Source of the DNA: Bacteroides sp.
Lineage (GTDB): Bacteria > Bacteroidota > Bacteroidia > Bacteroidales > SM23-62
Direction of reading: 5' to 3'
Assembly: GCA_030667765.1 (NCBI GenBank)
Contig: DAOUVF010000138.1
Span: forward strand, 1 to 7,524
DNA length: 7,524 nt
Shown: piece after piece, positions 6,669 to 7,524 of the stretch
How the letters are laid out: the number at the start of each line of letters is the position of its first letter
Position numbering within the stretch: position 1 is the first letter of the stretch
The notes under the pieces: generated by a model
The model's input: only the letters and a program-made list of their open reading frames with translations
Told to the model about the DNA's origin: nothing
Database searches by the model: none
Made by a program: the position numbers and the translations under genes

Positions 6669-7524
6669 ATGAAAAAGGCTGGGCTGTATATTGTTTTGCT
6701 TGTATTCTCGACGTCTGCTGCTGGCCAGGAAAAGTTCAGTTCCTTTGAATTCAAGGGATATCTGTCCAACATGCAGTCTGCCATGTTTGAAGATCCCAGT
6801 AAAGACTGGATCATAGATGGTCTTTTCCATAACCGGCTGAATTTCTACTGGTATGGAGGTGAACATTTCAATGCCAGCATTCAGTTCCGGAACAGGCTGA
6901 TGTATGGTGAAACCCTAAAACTCTTCCCTGGATATATAGATAATATAGAAAAAGAAGGTGGCCTGTTTGACCTGTCCTATAACCTGCTCAGCGGTGAGTC
7001 CTATGTGTTGAATTCAACCATTGATCGTATCTGGTTTCAGTATACAACAAAAGGTTTCTCGGCTACTGTTGGAAGGCAGAGGATTAATTGGGGACAAACA
7101 TTTGTCTGGAATGTCAACGATGTATTTAATGTGTATTCCTATTTTGATTTTGATTACGAGGAACGCCCCGGTTCAGATGCGGTCCGCCTGCAGTTCTATC
7201 CAAATTACACTTCAACCCTTGAAATGGCAGTTAAGATCGACAGCGCTCATAAGGTCACAGCTGCAGCCATGTACCGTTTCAATGTGTTTTCATATGACAT
7301 ACAATTACTGGCCGGTATGCTGAGCGAAGAAGATTATCTGGGTGGCATTGGGTGGTCCGGTAATATTGGTGGTGCAGGTTTCAGGGGAGAAGCCACATAT
7401 TTCCATCCAAAACAAAATTTCAGCGATACCTCAGGGATGTTCATGGGTTCTGTAGGCCTTGACTATACCTTTCCCAATACCCTGATGCTCCAGGGTGAAT
7501 ACCTATATTCCAGCAATCCCTATA
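6669..7524 (+). CDS. Outer-membrane beta-barrel protein, DUF1302/porin-like (partial, 3' end missing)
   Basis: An ATG at 6669, seven bases after the ATPase stop, opens a frame that stays open to the window edge (285 codons visible). Residues 1-19 form a signal peptide (MKKAGLYIVLLVFSTSAAG, cleavage before QEK). The mature part shows alternating hydrophobic and polar residues with many aromatics and glycines, as in transmembrane beta-strands, for example NRLNFYWYGGEHFNASIQF. The stretch GRQRINWGQTFVWNVNDVFN (135-154) and the later ERPGSDAVRLQFYP (165-178) recall conserved parts of DUF1302 and alginate-export-type barrels, where a GRQ.I.WG motif precedes an NP.D-like segment and a PG.DA motif. 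In proteobacteria, DUF1302-type barrels are found next to LolA-like sorting proteins and RND transporters, which matches this context. It is probably the outer-membrane component or acceptor of the system. The exact family assignment is from memory of motifs and is less certain than the barrel call. Confidence 0.75.
   Translation, partial: MKKAGLYIVLLVFSTSAAGQEKFSSFEFKGYLSNMQSAMFEDPSKDWIIDGLFHNRLNFYWYGGEHFNASIQFRNRLMYGETLKLFPGYIDNIEKEGGLFDLSYNLLSGESYVLNSTIDRIWFQYTTKGFSATVGRQRINWGQTFVWNVNDVFNVYSYFDFDYEERPGSDAVRLQFYPNYTSTLEMAVKIDSAHKVTAAAMYRFNVFSYDIQLLAGMLSEEDYLGGIGWSGNIGGAGFRGEATYFHPKQNFSDTSGMFMGSVGLDYTFPNTLMLQGEYLYSSNPY

Overview
The window looks like chromosomal DNA from a member of the Bacteroidota (Bacteroidetes). 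The promoter upstream of the TetR-type gene carries the Bacteroidota -7 element (TATCTTTG, matching TAnnTTTG). Start codons follow A-rich leaders rather than strong Shine-Dalgarno sites. The left side encodes an ECF sigma factor with a Bacteroidota-style membrane anti-sigma factor. Genus cannot be told from the sequence alone.

Left part, minus strand (1-1655): an operon read leftwards encodes an ECF sigma factor (1170-1655), a single-pass anti-sigma factor (99-1163), and what looks like the first codons of a third, secreted product cut off by the window edge (1-26). A 260-base AT-rich divergent intergenic region (1656-1915) separates it from the right part. The half of that region next to the TetR gene holds a good promoter, two related 20-base palindromes that look like TetR-family operators, and a small hairpin with a T-tract between them.

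Right part, plus strand (1916-7524): six closely spaced genes, with gaps of 7-28 bases, read as one operon. They encode a TetR-family repressor, a secreted LolA-like protein of the outer-membrane lipoprotein-sorting type, two FtsX/MacB-type ABC permeases, a LolD/MacB-type ATPase, and an outer-membrane beta-barrel that runs off the right edge. Together these cover the inner membrane (permeases and ATPase), periplasm (LolA-like carrier) and outer membrane (barrel). The simplest reading is a TetR-controlled trans-envelope export or lipid/lipoprotein trafficking system. The cargo is not evident from the sequence.

Three points stand out. The second permease is interrupted by an in-frame TAA at 5681-5683, where the sister permease has a glutamate; the frame stays open on both sides, so this copy is either a very recent pseudogene or contains a sequencing error. 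The TetR protein carries a textbook EF-hand calcium-loop pattern just after its DNA-binding domain. The operator/promoter layout is strong enough to predict autoregulation of the whole operon.
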